Source: Hydrogenophaga sp. A37
GTDB lineage: Bacteria; Pseudomonadota; Gammaproteobacteria; Burkholderiales; Burkholderiaceae_C
Length of the DNA: 46,155 nucleotides
Direction of reading: 5' to 3'
Assembly: GCF_002001205.1 (NCBI RefSeq)
Contig: NZ_MUNZ01000097.1
Location: 1-46,155, forward strand
The notes beneath the pieces were generated by a model. It was given only the letters and a program-made list of their open reading frames with translations. It did no database searches and was not told where the DNA came from. The translations under genes were made by a program, and so were the position numbers. Of this stretch, positions 9,710 through 19,299 are shown one piece after another (the stretch's first letter is position 1; the number at the start of each line of letters is the position of its first letter).

Positions 9710-10833
9710 GCCACCCGACCGAACTGCCGCGCTGGATGGACGTGGCCCTGCTGCCCGCGGTCAACCTGGCCATTGCGCTGCTGGTGGCGGGCGGGGTGGT
9801 GATGCTGGTGGGCTTCGAGCCGGGGCAGGTCATGTCGCTGCTGGTCAAGGGCGCGTTCGGCTCGAAGATCGGCATCAGCTACACGCTGTACTACGCCACC
9901 ACCTTTGTCTTCACCGGCCTGGCAGTGGCGGTGGCGTTTCACGGCGGGCTGTTCAACATCGGAGGCGAAGGCCAGGCCATGATGGGCGGGCTGGGCGCGG
10001 GCCTGGTGGCGCTGGCATTCGGGCCGCACCTGCCGGCCTGGCTGATGCTGCCGCTGGTGGTGCTGGGCGCGGCGCTGTTCGGCATGGTCTGGGGTGCCAT
10101 TCCGGGCGCGCTGCAGGCCTGGCGCGGCAGCCACACTGTCATTACCACCATCATGTTCAACTTCATCGCCGCAGCGCTGCTGAGCTACCTGCTGGTCAAC
10201 CCGCTGCGCGAGCCGGGCAACATGTCGCCCGAAACCGCCCTGTTTGCCGACAGCGCGCGCGTGCCGCGCATGCACGAGGCGCTGGCCTGGCTGGGCATCG
10301 AATGGCCGAACACGCCGCTGAACCTGAGCCTGCTGCTGGCCGCCGCTGCCGTGCTTTGCGCCTGGCTGGCGCTGTGGAAAACGCGCGGCGGCTACGCGCT
10401 GCGGGCAGTGGGCTTTGCGCCCGACGCGGCGCAGTACGCCGGCATCCGGCCGCGCTGGCTGATTTTCGCTTCCATGGCGGCTTCGGGCGCGCTGGCCGGG
10501 CTGGTGGGCGTGAACGAGATCGCCGGTGTGCACGGCCGATTGCTGTTCGACTTTGTCGCCGGCGCCGGCTTTGCCGGCATCGCCGTCAGCCTGATCGGGC
10601 GCAACCACCCGCTGGGCATCGTGCTGGCGGCGCTGCTGTTCGGCGCGCTGTACCAGGGCGGCTCTGAAATCTCGTTTGAAGTGTCCGGCTTCAGCCGCGA
10701 CACGGTGTTCATGCTGCAGGGCCTGATCGTTCTGTTCTCGGGCGCCATGGCGCAGTTGGCGGCGCCCGCGCTGCTGCGGCTGTGGCGTGCCGCAGGGGGT
10801 GGCCGGTCCCTTGACGCGAAAGCGGGGCCGTGA
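9706..10833 (+). CDS. nucleoside ABC transporter permease 1
   Basis: A 375-residue inner-membrane permease of the BPD_transp_2 (branched-chain/ribose/nucleoside) family. Eight to ten hydrophobic segments are readable, for example LLPAVNLAIALLVAGGVVML near the N-terminus. The conserved stretch GLFNIGGEGQAMMGGLGAG and the late LAGLVGVNEIAGVHGR are typical of NupB/YufP-like subunits. The likely start is TTG 9706, overlapping the ATPase stop (TTGA) and preceded by GGGAGGTG; no in-frame ATG gives a better fit. It pairs with the next permease to form the membrane channel of the importer. Confidence 0.85.
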
Positions 10834-11810
10834 TGGACGAGCTGATGGTGGGCAGCATTGTGGCCAGCACCTTGCGCGTGAGCGTGCCGTTGATCCTGTG
10901 CGCCCTGGCCGGTGTGCTGTGCGAGCGCTCGGGCGTGATCGACCTGGGCCTGGAAGGCAAGATGCTCGCCACCGCCTTTGCCACCGCCGCGGTGGGAGTG
11001 ACCTCCGGTTCCCTGCCGCTGGCGCTGCTGGCTGCGCTGGCCGTGGGGCTGGCGCTGTCCATGCTGCACGGCTACGCCTGCGTCAGCCAGCGCGGCGACC
11101 ACGTGGTGCTGGGCATGGCCATCACCATGACCGCCGCTGGCATGACCGTGGTGCTGGGCATCGCCTGGTTCGGCCAGGGTGGCCACACACCGCCCGTGCC
11201 CGCTGGCGTGCGGCTCGACCCTTGGTTCACCGGCGCGGGCGAGGCGGTGGCGCAACTGCCCTGGGTGGGCAAGGCACTGTCGCTGGCCCTGTTCGGCCAC
11301 AACGCCATGGTCTACCTCACGCTGCTGCTGGTGGTGGCCGTGTGGTGGCTGCTGTTTCGCACGCGCTTTGGCCTGCGCTTGCGCGCCACCGGCGAGAACC
11401 CCGCCATGGTGGACGCCGCCGGGGTGTCGGTGAAGGTGTTGCGCTACCAGGCGCTGGCCCTCAACGGTGTGCTGGCGTCGCTGGCCGGCGCCTACCTGGT
11501 GCTGGCGATGAGCCCCAGCTTCATTCCGAACATGACGGCCGGGCGCGGCTACATGGCGCTGGCGGCCATGATCTTTGGCAAGTGGCGCCCGGTGGGGGCG
11601 CTGTGGGCCTGCCTGCTGTTCGGCTTTCTCGATGCGGTGGGCATCCGGCTGCAGGGCGTGGCGCTGGCTGATGCGCTGGGTGGCGGCGCGGTGCCGGTGC
11701 AGGCCATCCAGGCGCTGCCGTACGTGATGACCGTGGTGCTGCTGGCGGGATTCATCGGCAAGGCGGTGGCACCGCAGGCTTTGGGGAGGCCCTATGTCAA
11801 GGAACGTTGA
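10833..11810 (+). CDS. nucleoside ABC transporter permease 2
   Basis: A 325-residue permease of the same family, the YufQ/NupC-like partner. Conserved signatures are LCERSGVIDLGLEGKMLATA and GHNAMVYLTLLLVV, with LRATGENPAMVDAAGVSV in the cytoplasmic loop that contacts the ATPase. Multiple hydrophobic helices run through the protein. The ATG at 10833 overlaps the stop of permease 1; a GTG one codon upstream is an alternative. Its 3' end overlaps the cytidine deaminase start by 17 bases, showing tight translational coupling of import to catabolism. Confidence 0.87.
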   Translation: MDELMVGSIVASTLRVSVPLILCALAGVLCERSGVIDLGLEGKMLATAFATAAVGVTSGSLPLALLAALAVGLALSMLHGYACVSQRGDHVVLGMAITMTAAGMTVVLGIAWFGQGGHTPPVPAGVRLDPWFTGAGEAVAQLPWVGKALSLALFGHNAMVYLTLLLVVAVWWLLFRTRFGLRLRATGENPAMVDAAGVSVKVLRYQALALNGVLASLAGAYLVLAMSPSFIPNMTAGRGYMALAAMIFGKWRPVGALWACLLFGFLDAVGIRLQGVALADALGGGAVPVQAIQALPYVMTVVLLAGFIGKAVAPQALGRPYVKER

Positions 11811-12213
11811 AGACCCGCGCGACGCACTGATCGCGGCGGCGCGCGCGGTGCGCGAACGCGCCCACGCGCCGTACTCGCGGTTTGCCGTGGGCGCTGCGGT
11901 GCTGGACGAACAGGGCCGCATCCACGCGGGCTGCAACGTCGAGAATGCGGCCTACCCGCAGGGGTGGTGCGCCGAGGCCTCGGCCCTGGCCGTCATGGTG
12001 GCCGCAGGCGGCCAGCGCGTGCGGGCGGTGGCCGTGGTTGGCGTGGCCGAGCAGCCGGTCACGCCCTGCGGCGGCTGCCGGCAGAAGCTGCGCGAATTCG
12101 CGGCCGGCGACTGCACGATCTGGGTGGCCGATCTGTCGGTGCTGCGCGCCACCTTCACGCTGGATGAACTGCTGCCGCAGAGCTTCGGCCCCGAGCACTT
12201 GAGGCTGCCATGA
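11794..12213 (+). CDS. cdd: cytidine deaminase
   Basis: A 139-residue, homotetrameric-type cytidine deaminase that converts cytidine and deoxycytidine to uridine forms. The zinc site is visible: CAEASAL (Cys ligand, and the Glu proton shuttle) and PCGGCRQ (two Cys ligands). The upstream motif GCNVENAAYPQGW with the substrate-binding Asn/Glu is also present. Usual family length is 130-140 residues. The ATG is preceded by GGGGAGG and lies inside the end of permease 2. Its product feeds the pyrimidine phosphorylase encoded at the end of the operon. Confidence 0.93.
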   Translation: MSRNVEDPRDALIAAARAVRERAHAPYSRFAVGAAVLDEQGRIHAGCNVENAAYPQGWCAEASALAVMVAAGGQRVRAVAVVGVAEQPVTPCGGCRQKLREFAAGDCTIWVADLSVLRATFTLDELLPQSFGPEHLRLP

Positions 12214-13178
12214 GCGCAGCGCAGGGCCGCTCCCAAGCCAGCTCGCACCGGAGCCCGCAGGGTGAGGGTGCTTCAGATAGCCCCCACGCTCCACCGCTGC
12301 GCGGGTCGTTGCCCCCCGGGGGACCTGATCCGGCTTGGGGCGGCCCGGCGCCGGATCCAGTGAACGATGCGGTCGCCGCCAGCGCTACCACGCTGCGCCA
12401 GCGCCTGGATGGGCGAGCGCCCAAAGTGGCGGTGCTGCTGGGCTCGGGCTGGGGGCCGCTGGCGCAGCAGGTGCAGGACGCGGTGGATGTGCCCTATGCG
12501 GACTTGCCGGCCTTCCCGTCGCTGGGCCAGGGCGTGGGTGGCCACGTCGGCCTGCTTAGGGCCGGCCGCCTGGGCGCGGTCGACGTGGTGGTGCTCGCCG
12601 GTCGCCAGCATGCCTATGAAACGGGCCAGCCCGACGGCATGAAGGGCGCCATCCGCACGCTGGCGGCCGTTGGCGTACAGGTGCTGGTGCAGACCAACGC
12701 CGCCGGCAGTCTGGCGCCCGAGCTGCGGCCGGGCGAGCTGATGCTGATGAGCGACCACCTCAACGTGGTGCAGCGCTCGCCGCTGGTGGGCGAAACCGGC
12801 GATCACCGCTTCGTGGACATGTCCAATGCTTACTGCCTGCGCCTGCGCGCGCAGGCGCAGGCCGCCGCGCAGGCCGCCGGCACACCGCTGTGCGAAGGCG
12901 TGTACGCCTGGGTGCTGGGCCCGCAGTTCGAGACCCCGGCCGAAATCCGCATGCTGCGCGCCCTGGGCGCGCAGGCCGTGGGCATGAGCACCGTGCCCGA
13001 GACCATCGTGGCGCGCCACGCCGGTCTGCGCGTGCTGGCGCTGAGCCTCATCACCAACATGGCCGCCGGCCTGTCCACCGAAACCCTCAGCCATGCGCAC
13101 ACCCTGGCCACCGCCCATGCGGCCAGCGAACGCGCGGTCCGCACCCTGGCCGCCGTGCTGCAGGCGCTGGAGATCTGA
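12210..13178 (+). CDS. punA: purine nucleoside phosphorylase (trimeric PNP type) with odd N-terminus
   Basis: A 322-residue frame from an ATG that overlaps the cdd stop; the catalytic domain starts about residue 60. It carries the PNP/MTAP class 2 motifs LLGSGWGPLA (phosphate loop), GRQHAYETG, TNAAGSL, GVYAWVLGPQFETPAEI and AVGMSTVPETIVA, then SLITNMAAGL with the base-contacting Asn. It cleaves inosine, guanosine or xanthosine with phosphate. The first about 50 residues are proline/serine/glycine rich, unlike the family, and are encoded by a GC-rich dispersed-repeat-like sequence. An in-frame GTG at 12360 (VNDAVAAS) gives a protein of normal length and may be the true start. Frame and motifs are sound; the start is uncertain. 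Confidence 0.85.
   Translation: MSAAQGRSQASSHRSPQGEGASDSPHAPPLRGSLPPGGPDPAWGGPAPDPVNDAVAASATTLRQRLDGRAPKVAVLLGSGWGPLAQQVQDAVDVPYADLPAFPSLGQGVGGHVGLLRAGRLGAVDVVVLAGRQHAYETGQPDGMKGAIRTLAAVGVQVLVQTNAAGSLAPELRPGELMLMSDHLNVVQRSPLVGETGDHRFVDMSNAYCLRLRAQAQAAAQAAGTPLCEGVYAWVLGPQFETPAEIRMLRALGAQAVGMSTVPETIVARHAGLRVLALSLITNMAAGLSTETLSHAHTLATAHAASERAVRTLAAVLQALEI
12236..12358. repeat. GC-rich dispersed-repeat-like element between cdd and punA
   Basis: This stretch, with GCTGCGCGGGTCGTTGCCCC followed by CCCGGGGG and GGCTTGGGGCGGCCCGGCG, has the composition and short inverted repeats of the intergenic mosaic repeats I know from Comamonadaceae. A related-looking element lies at 26290. It appears to have been inserted at the cdd/punA junction while keeping the reading frame open. 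Confidence 0.45.
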
Positions 13179-13181
13179 CCC

Positions 13182-13967
13182 ATGAACCCGACCACGCCCA
13201 CCCCCGACCACTTGAACACGGCGCGCCAGGCCCTGGCCTGTCTGGACCTCACCAGCCTCGCTGACGGTCACGACCAGGCCGGCGGCGAGCGCGACGTCGA
13301 ACAGCTGTGTGCGCGCGCCGACGGGCGCTTTGGCCGCACCGCCGCCGTCTGCGTCTGGCCACGCCTGGCGGGCCTGGCGCGCTCCCTGCTGCCGCCGGCC
13401 ATCCGCGTGGCCGCCGTGGCCAACTTCCCCGACGGCAGCAGCGACATCGCACGCGCCGTGCGCGAGGCCGCCGCCATCGCCAGCGCCGGGGCGCAGGAGG
13501 TGGATGTGGTCATTCCCTACCACGACCTGGGGGCGGCGCCCGCGCTGCTGGCGGCGGTGCGGCGCGAGTGCGAGGGCCTCACGCTCAAGGTGATCCTGGA
13601 AACCGGCGAGCTGGCCGACAACGCGCTCATCAACCGGGCCGCGCAGATCGCGCTCGACGCCGGCGCCGACTTCCTGAAAACCAGCACCGGCAAACGCCCG
13701 GTCAGCGCCACGCCGGCGTCGGCCCGGCTGCTGCTGCAGACCATTGCTGCCGCCAGCCCGGCGCAGCGCGCGCACGTGGGCTTCAAGCCGGCCGGGGGCA
13801 TCCGCACCGTGACCGATGCAGCCGTCTACTTGGCGCTCACGGCCGAGTGGCTGGGGCCTGATGCCGTGACGCCAGCGCGCTTTCGCATCGGCGCCAGCGG
13901 CCTGCTCGACGACATTGAGGCCGTGCTCGCGGGCGCGCCGCGCCCGGCGGCCGGCAGCGCCTACTGA
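13182..13967 (+). CDS. deoC: deoxyribose-phosphate aldolase
   Basis: A 261-residue DeoC/LacD-type class I aldolase that splits 2-deoxyribose-5-phosphate into acetaldehyde and glyceraldehyde-3-phosphate. The Schiff-base lysine is K166 in DFLKTSTGK, the second active-site lysine is K202 in GFKPAGGIR, and the acid/base aspartate is in QEVDVVIPY. The start is 3 bases after the punA stop, so it is in the same operon. It completes the use of deoxyribose released by the nucleoside phosphorylases. No phosphopentomutase (deoB) is in this window; it would be needed to convert the 1-phosphate to the 5-phosphate. Confidence 0.93.
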   Translation: MNPTTPTPDHLNTARQALACLDLTSLADGHDQAGGERDVEQLCARADGRFGRTAAVCVWPRLAGLARSLLPPAIRVAAVANFPDGSSDIARAVREAAAIASAGAQEVDVVIPYHDLGAAPALLAAVRRECEGLTLKVILETGELADNALINRAAQIALDAGADFLKTSTGKRPVSATPASARLLLQTIAAASPAQRAHVGFKPAGGIRTVTDAAVYLALTAEWLGPDAVTPARFRIGASGLLDDIEAVLAGAPRPAAGSAY

Positions 13968-14002
13968 ACCCGTCCACACCCCCCACAGGAAGGAGCCCAG
14001 CC

Positions 14003-15814
14003 ATGCGCAACCCTCATCGCTTGCTGCAACGTGCCCTGATGCTCGCCGGCGCCGCCGCGCTGCTGGCCGCTTGCGCAGGGCCGGGCAGCACATCCGCGCC
14101 CACCGGCGAGCCGGTCCTGCTGCGGCTGATTGCCTTCAACGACCTGCACGGCAACCTCGAATCCACCGGCCTCACATTGCCCTGGCCCGATCCGGCTCAG
14201 CCCGGCAAGGCCATCCGGCTGGCGGCTGGCGGCGCGGCCCACCTCTCGGGGACGATCCAGGCGTTGCGCGCGGGCGCGCCGCACAGCCTGGTCATCAGCA
14301 GCGGTGACGCCATCGGCGCCACGCCGCTGATCTCCGCGCTGTTCCTGCACGAGAGCACGGTCGACGTGATGAACCGCATCGGCGTGGACCTGGCGATTCC
14401 CGGCAACCACGAATTCGACGCTGGCAAAGACGAGCTGCTGCGCGTCATGGGCGGTGGCTGCCGCCCCAACAAGCCCGACGCGTTGACGCAGTCCTGCCCG
14501 CTGGGCGAGTCGGGCGATTCCCGGCACCCGGGCGCCCGCTTCCCGCACTTTGTGGCCAACGTGGTCATGGCGGATGGCAAGACGCTGTTCCCGCCCTCGG
14601 TGGTCAAAACGGTGGCGGGCGTGCGCGTCGGCTTCATCGGTGCGGTCACTCGGGTCACACCCAGCATCGTGGTGCCCTCGGGCGTGGCGGGTTTGACGTT
14701 CACCGACGAGGCCGACGCCATCAACGCCGAAGCCGCGCGCCTGAAAGCGCAGGGCATCCAGGCGCTGGTGGCCGTCATTCACGAAGGCGGCGACACCGGC
14801 ACGCCTGGCCTGCCGCTGGAATGGAACGACGCCGCCTGCCCCAACCCGCGCGGCGCCATCTTCGACATCGCCAAGCGCCTCTCGCCCGACATCGACGTCA
14901 TCTTCTCGGCCCACACCCACCAGGGCTACCGCTGCGTGGTGGACGGTCGCCCCATCATGCAGGCCACCGCGCTGGGCCGCGGCGTCAGCGTGGCCGACCT
15001 GGTGATCGACCCGCGCAGCGGCGACGTCGACCGCGCCCGCACCACGCACCGCAACCTGCCGGTGTTCAACGAGCGCAGCGATGCGCCGCTGCGTGCCGCC
15101 ATCACCGCAGCCGAACCCGAGCCTTTTGCCAGCACGCTGCGCGCGGCCAAGCCCGACGCCGCCGTGGCCGAGCGCGTGGCCGCCTACGCACAGGTCGCTG
15201 CGCCACGCGCTGCGCGACCGGTGGGTGTCATCGGCGGCGCCTTCGAGCGCGTGGCCAAGAGCGACGCCAGCGCCGGGCGGCTGGTGGCCGACGCGCAATG
15301 GCGCGCCACCCGCGACCCCGCCCTGGGCGGCGCGCAGTTTGCGCTCATGAACCCCGGTGGCGTGCGCACCGACCTGCGTTGTGCCCGAGACGCCGCGCCG
15401 CCCTGTGCCGTCACTTTTGGCGAGGTGTTCACCATGCAGCCCTTTGGCAACAGCCTGGTGGTGATGACCCTCACCGGCGCCCAGCTCAGGCAGATGCTCG
15501 AAGACCAGCAGCGCCCCGGGCGCCCAGCGCCGGTGCTGCTCATTCCCTCGTCCTCCCTCACCTACCGCTGGGTGGCCAGGGCCGACCACGGCCAGCGCGT
15601 GCAAGACCTGCGGCTGGCCGGTGCGCCCATTGACCCGGCCGCGGAGGTCCGCTTCACCGTCAACAGCTTCCTGGCCGACGGCGGCGACGGCTTCGTGATG
15701 CTGCGCGAAGGCCGCCAGCGGCTGGGCGGCGAGCTCGACATCGACGCCCTGATCGCGCACTTGAAAAGCAGCCCCAGCCCCGACCCGGTGCCGCGCATCA
15801 CCTGGGTCGATTGA
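14003..15814 (+). CDS. 5'-nucleotidase family lipoprotein (UshA-like)
   Basis: A 603-residue secreted metallophosphoesterase of the 5'-nucleotidase/2',3'-cyclic phosphodiesterase family. The ATG follows AGGAAGGAG. Residues 1-24 are a lipoprotein signal with lipobox LLAAC (Cys24), so it is anchored to a membrane facing the periplasm or outside. The metal-binding core is seen as FNDLHGN, SSGDAIG, GNHEFD, and SAHTHQGY; the C-terminal substrate-binding domain includes MNPGGVRTDL, GEVFTMQPFGNSLVVMTLTG and NSFLADGGDGF. It would dephosphorylate nucleotides so that the nucleosides can be taken up by the importer encoded upstream. It is 35 bases from deoC, and deoA follows 11 bases later. Confidence 0.9.
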   Translation: MRNPHRLLQRALMLAGAAALLAACAGPGSTSAPTGEPVLLRLIAFNDLHGNLESTGLTLPWPDPAQPGKAIRLAAGGAAHLSGTIQALRAGAPHSLVISSGDAIGATPLISALFLHESTVDVMNRIGVDLAIPGNHEFDAGKDELLRVMGGGCRPNKPDALTQSCPLGESGDSRHPGARFPHFVANVVMADGKTLFPPSVVKTVAGVRVGFIGAVTRVTPSIVVPSGVAGLTFTDEADAINAEAARLKAQGIQALVAVIHEGGDTGTPGLPLEWNDAACPNPRGAIFDIAKRLSPDIDVIFSAHTHQGYRCVVDGRPIMQATALGRGVSVADLVIDPRSGDVDRARTTHRNLPVFNERSDAPLRAAITAAEPEPFASTLRAAKPDAAVAERVAAYAQVAAPRAARPVGVIGGAFERVAKSDASAGRLVADAQWRATRDPALGGAQFALMNPGGVRTDLRCARDAAPPCAVTFGEVFTMQPFGNSLVVMTLTGAQLRQMLEDQQRPGRPAPVLLIPSSSLTYRWVARADHGQRVQDLRLAGAPIDPAAEVRFTVNSFLADGGDGFVMLREGRQRLGGELDIDALIAHLKSSPSPDPVPRITWVD

Positions 15815-15825
15815 GGCAGGGACCT

Positions 15826-17160
15826 ATGGACATCAGCGCCGCCACCGTCATCGCCGCCAAACGCGACGGCGCGGCGCTGTCGGCGGCTCAGTTGCAGCAC
15901 TTCGCGCAGGGGCTGGTCGACGGCAGCTGGGCCGACAGCCAGGTCGCGGCGCTGGCCATGGCCATCGTGCTGCGCGGCATGAACACCGACGAAACCGTGG
16001 TCCTGACCTCGGCCATGACGCATTCGGGCGAGGTGCTGCAATGGGGCGGCGCGGGCCTGCACGGCCCGGTGCTCGACAAACACTCCACCGGCGGCGTGGG
16101 CGACAAAGTCAGCCTCATGCTCGCGCCCACCGTGGCCGCCTGCGGCGGTGTGGTGCCCATGATCAGCGGGCGCGGCCTGGGCCACACCGGCGGCACGCTC
16201 GACAAGCTCGAAGCCCTGCCCGGCTACCGCTGCAACGTCGACCACGCCAGCTTGCTGGCCGCGCTGCGCAGCGCGGGCTGCGCCATCGTCGGCGCCAGTG
16301 CCCAGGTGGCCCCGGCGGACCGCCGCCTCTATGCGATTCGCGATGTGACTGCCACGGTCGAAAGCGTGCCCCTGATCACCGCCAGCATCCTCAGCAAGAA
16401 ACTCGCGGCCGGCCTGCAGGGCCTGGTGTTGGACGTGAAGGTCGGCAGCGGCGCCTTCATGGCCAGCTTGCCAGAGGCGCAGACGCTGGCGCAAAGCCTG
16501 GTCGCCGTGGCCAACGGCGCCGGCCTGTCCGCGCGCGCCCTTATCACCGACATGAACCAGGTGCTGGGCCACAGCACCGGCAACGCGCTGGAGGTGCAGG
16601 AAGCGCTGGACTTCCTCACCGGCCGACGGCAGGAGCCCCGGCTGCTTTCGCTCACGCTGGACCTCGCTGCCCAGCTGCTGCACATGGGCGGCCTCGTGCC
16701 CACGCCTGCGCAGGGCCGGCAGCTGGCGCAGCGCGCGCTGGACACTGGCGCCGCAGCCGAACGCTTCGCCCGCATGGTCACCGCGCTCGGCGGCCCGCCC
16801 GACGTGTTGCGCGATGCGCAGCTGCCCACCGCGCCGGTGCAGCGGCCCGTGCCCGCGCCGCGCGATGGTGTGCTCAGCCGCACGAACGTGCGCGCGCTCG
16901 GCCAGTGCGTGGTGCAACTCGGCGGCGGCCGCAGCCGCCCCGGCGATGCGGTGGACTCGCGCGTGGGCCTGAGCGCCGTGCTGCCACTGCACACGCCGGT
17001 GCAGGCCGGTCAGCCGGTGGCCATCGTGCACGCGGCCAGCGAGGCGTCCGCGGAACAGGCCTGCCGCGACGTGCTGGCGGCCTGCGGCTGGGTGGAGCTT
17101 GGGGGCGAAGACGCCGCTGCGATCTCGGCCAACCCGGTGCTGCAGCGTCTGGGCGACTGA
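15826..17160 (+). CDS. deoA: thymidine phosphorylase
   Basis: A 444-residue pyrimidine nucleoside phosphorylase (thymidine/deoxyuridine to base and deoxyribose-1-phosphate). The family signature region is clear: KHSTGGVGDKVSLMLAP, then SGRGLGHTGGTLDKLEALPG. The phosphate- and base-contacting residues lie in VGASAQVAPADRRLYAIRDV with SILSKKLAAGL and DVKVGSGAF following. The C-terminal PYNP domain is present. I chose ATG 15826, preceded by GAGGCAGGG, rather than an upstream frame extension that overlaps the nucleotidase. It is the last gene of the nucleoside operon; immediately downstream the sequence turns into an inverted methyltransferase fragment. Confidence 0.93.
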   Translation: MDISAATVIAAKRDGAALSAAQLQHFAQGLVDGSWADSQVAALAMAIVLRGMNTDETVVLTSAMTHSGEVLQWGGAGLHGPVLDKHSTGGVGDKVSLMLAPTVAACGGVVPMISGRGLGHTGGTLDKLEALPGYRCNVDHASLLAALRSAGCAIVGASAQVAPADRRLYAIRDVTATVESVPLITASILSKKLAAGLQGLVLDVKVGSGAFMASLPEAQTLAQSLVAVANGAGLSARALITDMNQVLGHSTGNALEVQEALDFLTGRRQEPRLLSLTLDLAAQLLHMGGLVPTPAQGRQLAQRALDTGAAAERFARMVTALGGPPDVLRDAQLPTAPVQRPVPAPRDGVLSRTNVRALGQCVVQLGGGRSRPGDAVDSRVGLSAVLPLHTPVQAGQPVAIVHAASEASAEQACRDVLAACGWVELGGEDAAAISANPVLQRLGD

Positions 17161-17231
17161 CCGGGCGCAGAGCGCATGAACACCCCGGCCACCCGCACCC
17201 GCCACCTGCGCATCACCGGCCGCATGCAAGC

Positions 17232-17418
17232 GCAGCGCTGCGCGGGAAGCTCGAGGTGCAAGAAGTCCTGCTCCAGAACCTCGCAGCTGCTATGAATGTG
17301 CGCCAGCGCCGCCGCGCTGGGCGCGCCCTCCAAGCCCACGGCGTGGTGGCCCAGCGCCTTGAAGGTGTGCAGGGCGCGCCCGGGCCCGCAGCCGACATCC
17401 AGCAGGTCAAAGGGCAGC
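17232..17418 (-). pseudogene. truncated inverted copy of the methyltransferase
   Basis: On the minus strand this translates to ELPFDLLDVGCGPGRALH, then FKALGHHAVGLEGAP and HSSCEVLEQDFLHLELPAQR, nearly the same as the central part of the methyltransferase at 4298-4924. Only about 62 codons remain: the N-terminal arm and everything after the AdoMet-site region are missing. It is fused on its upstream side to the attC-like sequence and ends just after deoA, so it is a fragment left by rearrangement. Confidence 0.8.
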
Positions 17419-17422
17419 TCGG

Positions 17423-17469
17423 GCTTACGGCGCTTGCCGTAGCGGGTCCGGTTGAACGAGGTGTTAGGC
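17423..17469 (-). repeat. attC-like integron recombination site, truncated
   Basis: Read on the minus strand the site begins GCCTAACACCTCGTTCAACC and continues GGACC, followed by a stem (17423-17443: GCTACGGC, loop AAGC, GCCGTAAGC). GCCTAAC at the start, the TTCAAC element a few bases on and the imperfect hairpin match the first half of attC sites of gammaproteobacterial and betaproteobacterial integron cassettes. The second half, which should end in GTTAGGC, is replaced by the methyltransferase fragment. The stop codon of the HD gene lies inside GCCTAAC, as is common in cassettes. Confidence 0.65.
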
Positions 17470-18107
17470 ATCGCTCGCGACTGACCGCTCGCCGCCTTGC
17501 GCTGCAAAGTGGTCGCGGACCCACTGCTCACAGACAGTCCATAGAGTTGGCGATCCATGCGCGATGGTTGGGCCATAGCGCTGAAGAACCTGTTCGAGCG
17601 TGACCCCGCTTTCAGTCCAGGTGCCGCCGGATGTACTGATATTGGCGAGAAGGGGCTGCACCCTATCAAGGGCTTTGGCGAACCTTGCGTCGTCAGACTC
17701 TCCAAGTTCGAACTCTCGCCAAAGTGCCAACAAGTCGGTGCCCGGTTCGCCTGGAATCATGCCAAAGAGGCGCGCTGCAGCACTTGCTTCTAGGGCGGAC
17801 TGTGCTGCGCTTGAAGAGACGGAATGGATTGGCGTGTCTCCCACGTCGACTTCAACAATGTCGTGTATCAGGAGCATCTTGATCACGCGTGTCAGGTTGA
17901 CTGGTCTAGCAGCATGCTCGTGAAGGAGCAGGGCGTACATGGCTAGGTGCCAGGAGTGCTCCGCGCTGTTCTCCTTGCGACTACGGTCAAGGAGCGGCGA
18001 CTGGCGAATCACGGACTTTAGTCGGTCGATCTCGCGAAGAAATGCGAACTGCTGATTCAGGGCATTGTGAGACATGAGAGGAAGCAGCGTGGATTGCGAT
18101 GCCTAAC
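17463..18107 (-). mobile_element. integron-type gene cassette carrying the HD-domain gene
   Basis: On the minus strand the unit starts with GTTAGGC (18107-18101), the 1x core of a cassette boundary, followed 26 bases later by an ATG, one gene, and a stop embedded in GCCTAAC (17469-17463), which opens an attC-like site. Both outer edges carry related sequence CTCGTTAGGC / GCCTAACACCTCG. This compact one-gene layout is that of an integron cassette. No integrase gene or second cassette is in the window, so it may be a lone insertion or a relic. Confidence 0.6.
17464..18075 (-). CDS. HD-domain hydrolase (YfbR-like 5'-deoxynucleotidase family)
   Basis: A 203-residue HD_3/HDDC2-type protein. The metal-binding pattern is visible: SAEHSWHLAMYALLLHEH (first His), then KMLLIHDIVEVDVGDTP with the HD dyad and following acidic residues, and a later Asp in AKALDRVQPLLANI. 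Characterised relatives (E. coli YfbR, yeast/human HDDC2) remove phosphate from deoxyribonucleoside 5'-monophosphates; others have unknown substrates. Length is normal. It sits in an integron-type cassette, antisense to and just beyond the nucleoside catabolic operon; a deoxynucleotidase would fit functionally there, but the placement may be chance. ATG 18075 follows a GAGAGG-like stretch upstream. Confidence 0.75.
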   Translation of the reverse strand: MSHNALNQQFAFLREIDRLKSVIRQSPLLDRSRKENSAEHSWHLAMYALLLHEHAARPVNLTRVIKMLLIHDIVEVDVGDTPIHSVSSSAAQSALEASAAARLFGMIPGEPGTDLLALWREFELGESDDARFAKALDRVQPLLANISTSGGTWTESGVTLEQVLQRYGPTIAHGSPTLWTVCEQWVRDHFAAQGGERSVASDA

Positions 18108-18347
18108 GAGGTTCTAAAAAGACGTCCGAGGCCACGCTTTTACTCCGATTCGAGGTGTCCTGCCCCTTTGCCGAGACCGCAATCGTTCAATACAGCGCGT
18201 ACTGAGAGGTCGATTTTCCAGAGCAGTCATGGCAGCAGTCACGCTTTCAGTTCTTTTACAGCCCACACCTGGGGGAATTGGGATGGCCCTCGCCAGCGGC
18301 ATGACCTGCGAGATCATGGATTTCCCGTCGCTGCTCCGCCACAGTGA

Positions 18348-19168
<821 letters not shown>

Positions 19169-19299
19169 TCGTCAGTCATCGGTGCGCCCGCCACGAGGAC
19201 GGCGTCGGCACCGCTGCCGGGACGTATCTTGAACGGTACCCGGCAAGCCGCGTCAACGCGCTAACTGGGGGTGTCGCGCCAGCAGCTCCTCCCATTGCT

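Noticed and set aside
17161..17231. Short open frame after deoA starting MNTPATRTRHLRITG
   Set aside because: It runs straight into the inverted methyltransferase fragment and loses sense; at most the beginning of a gene destroyed by the rearrangement.
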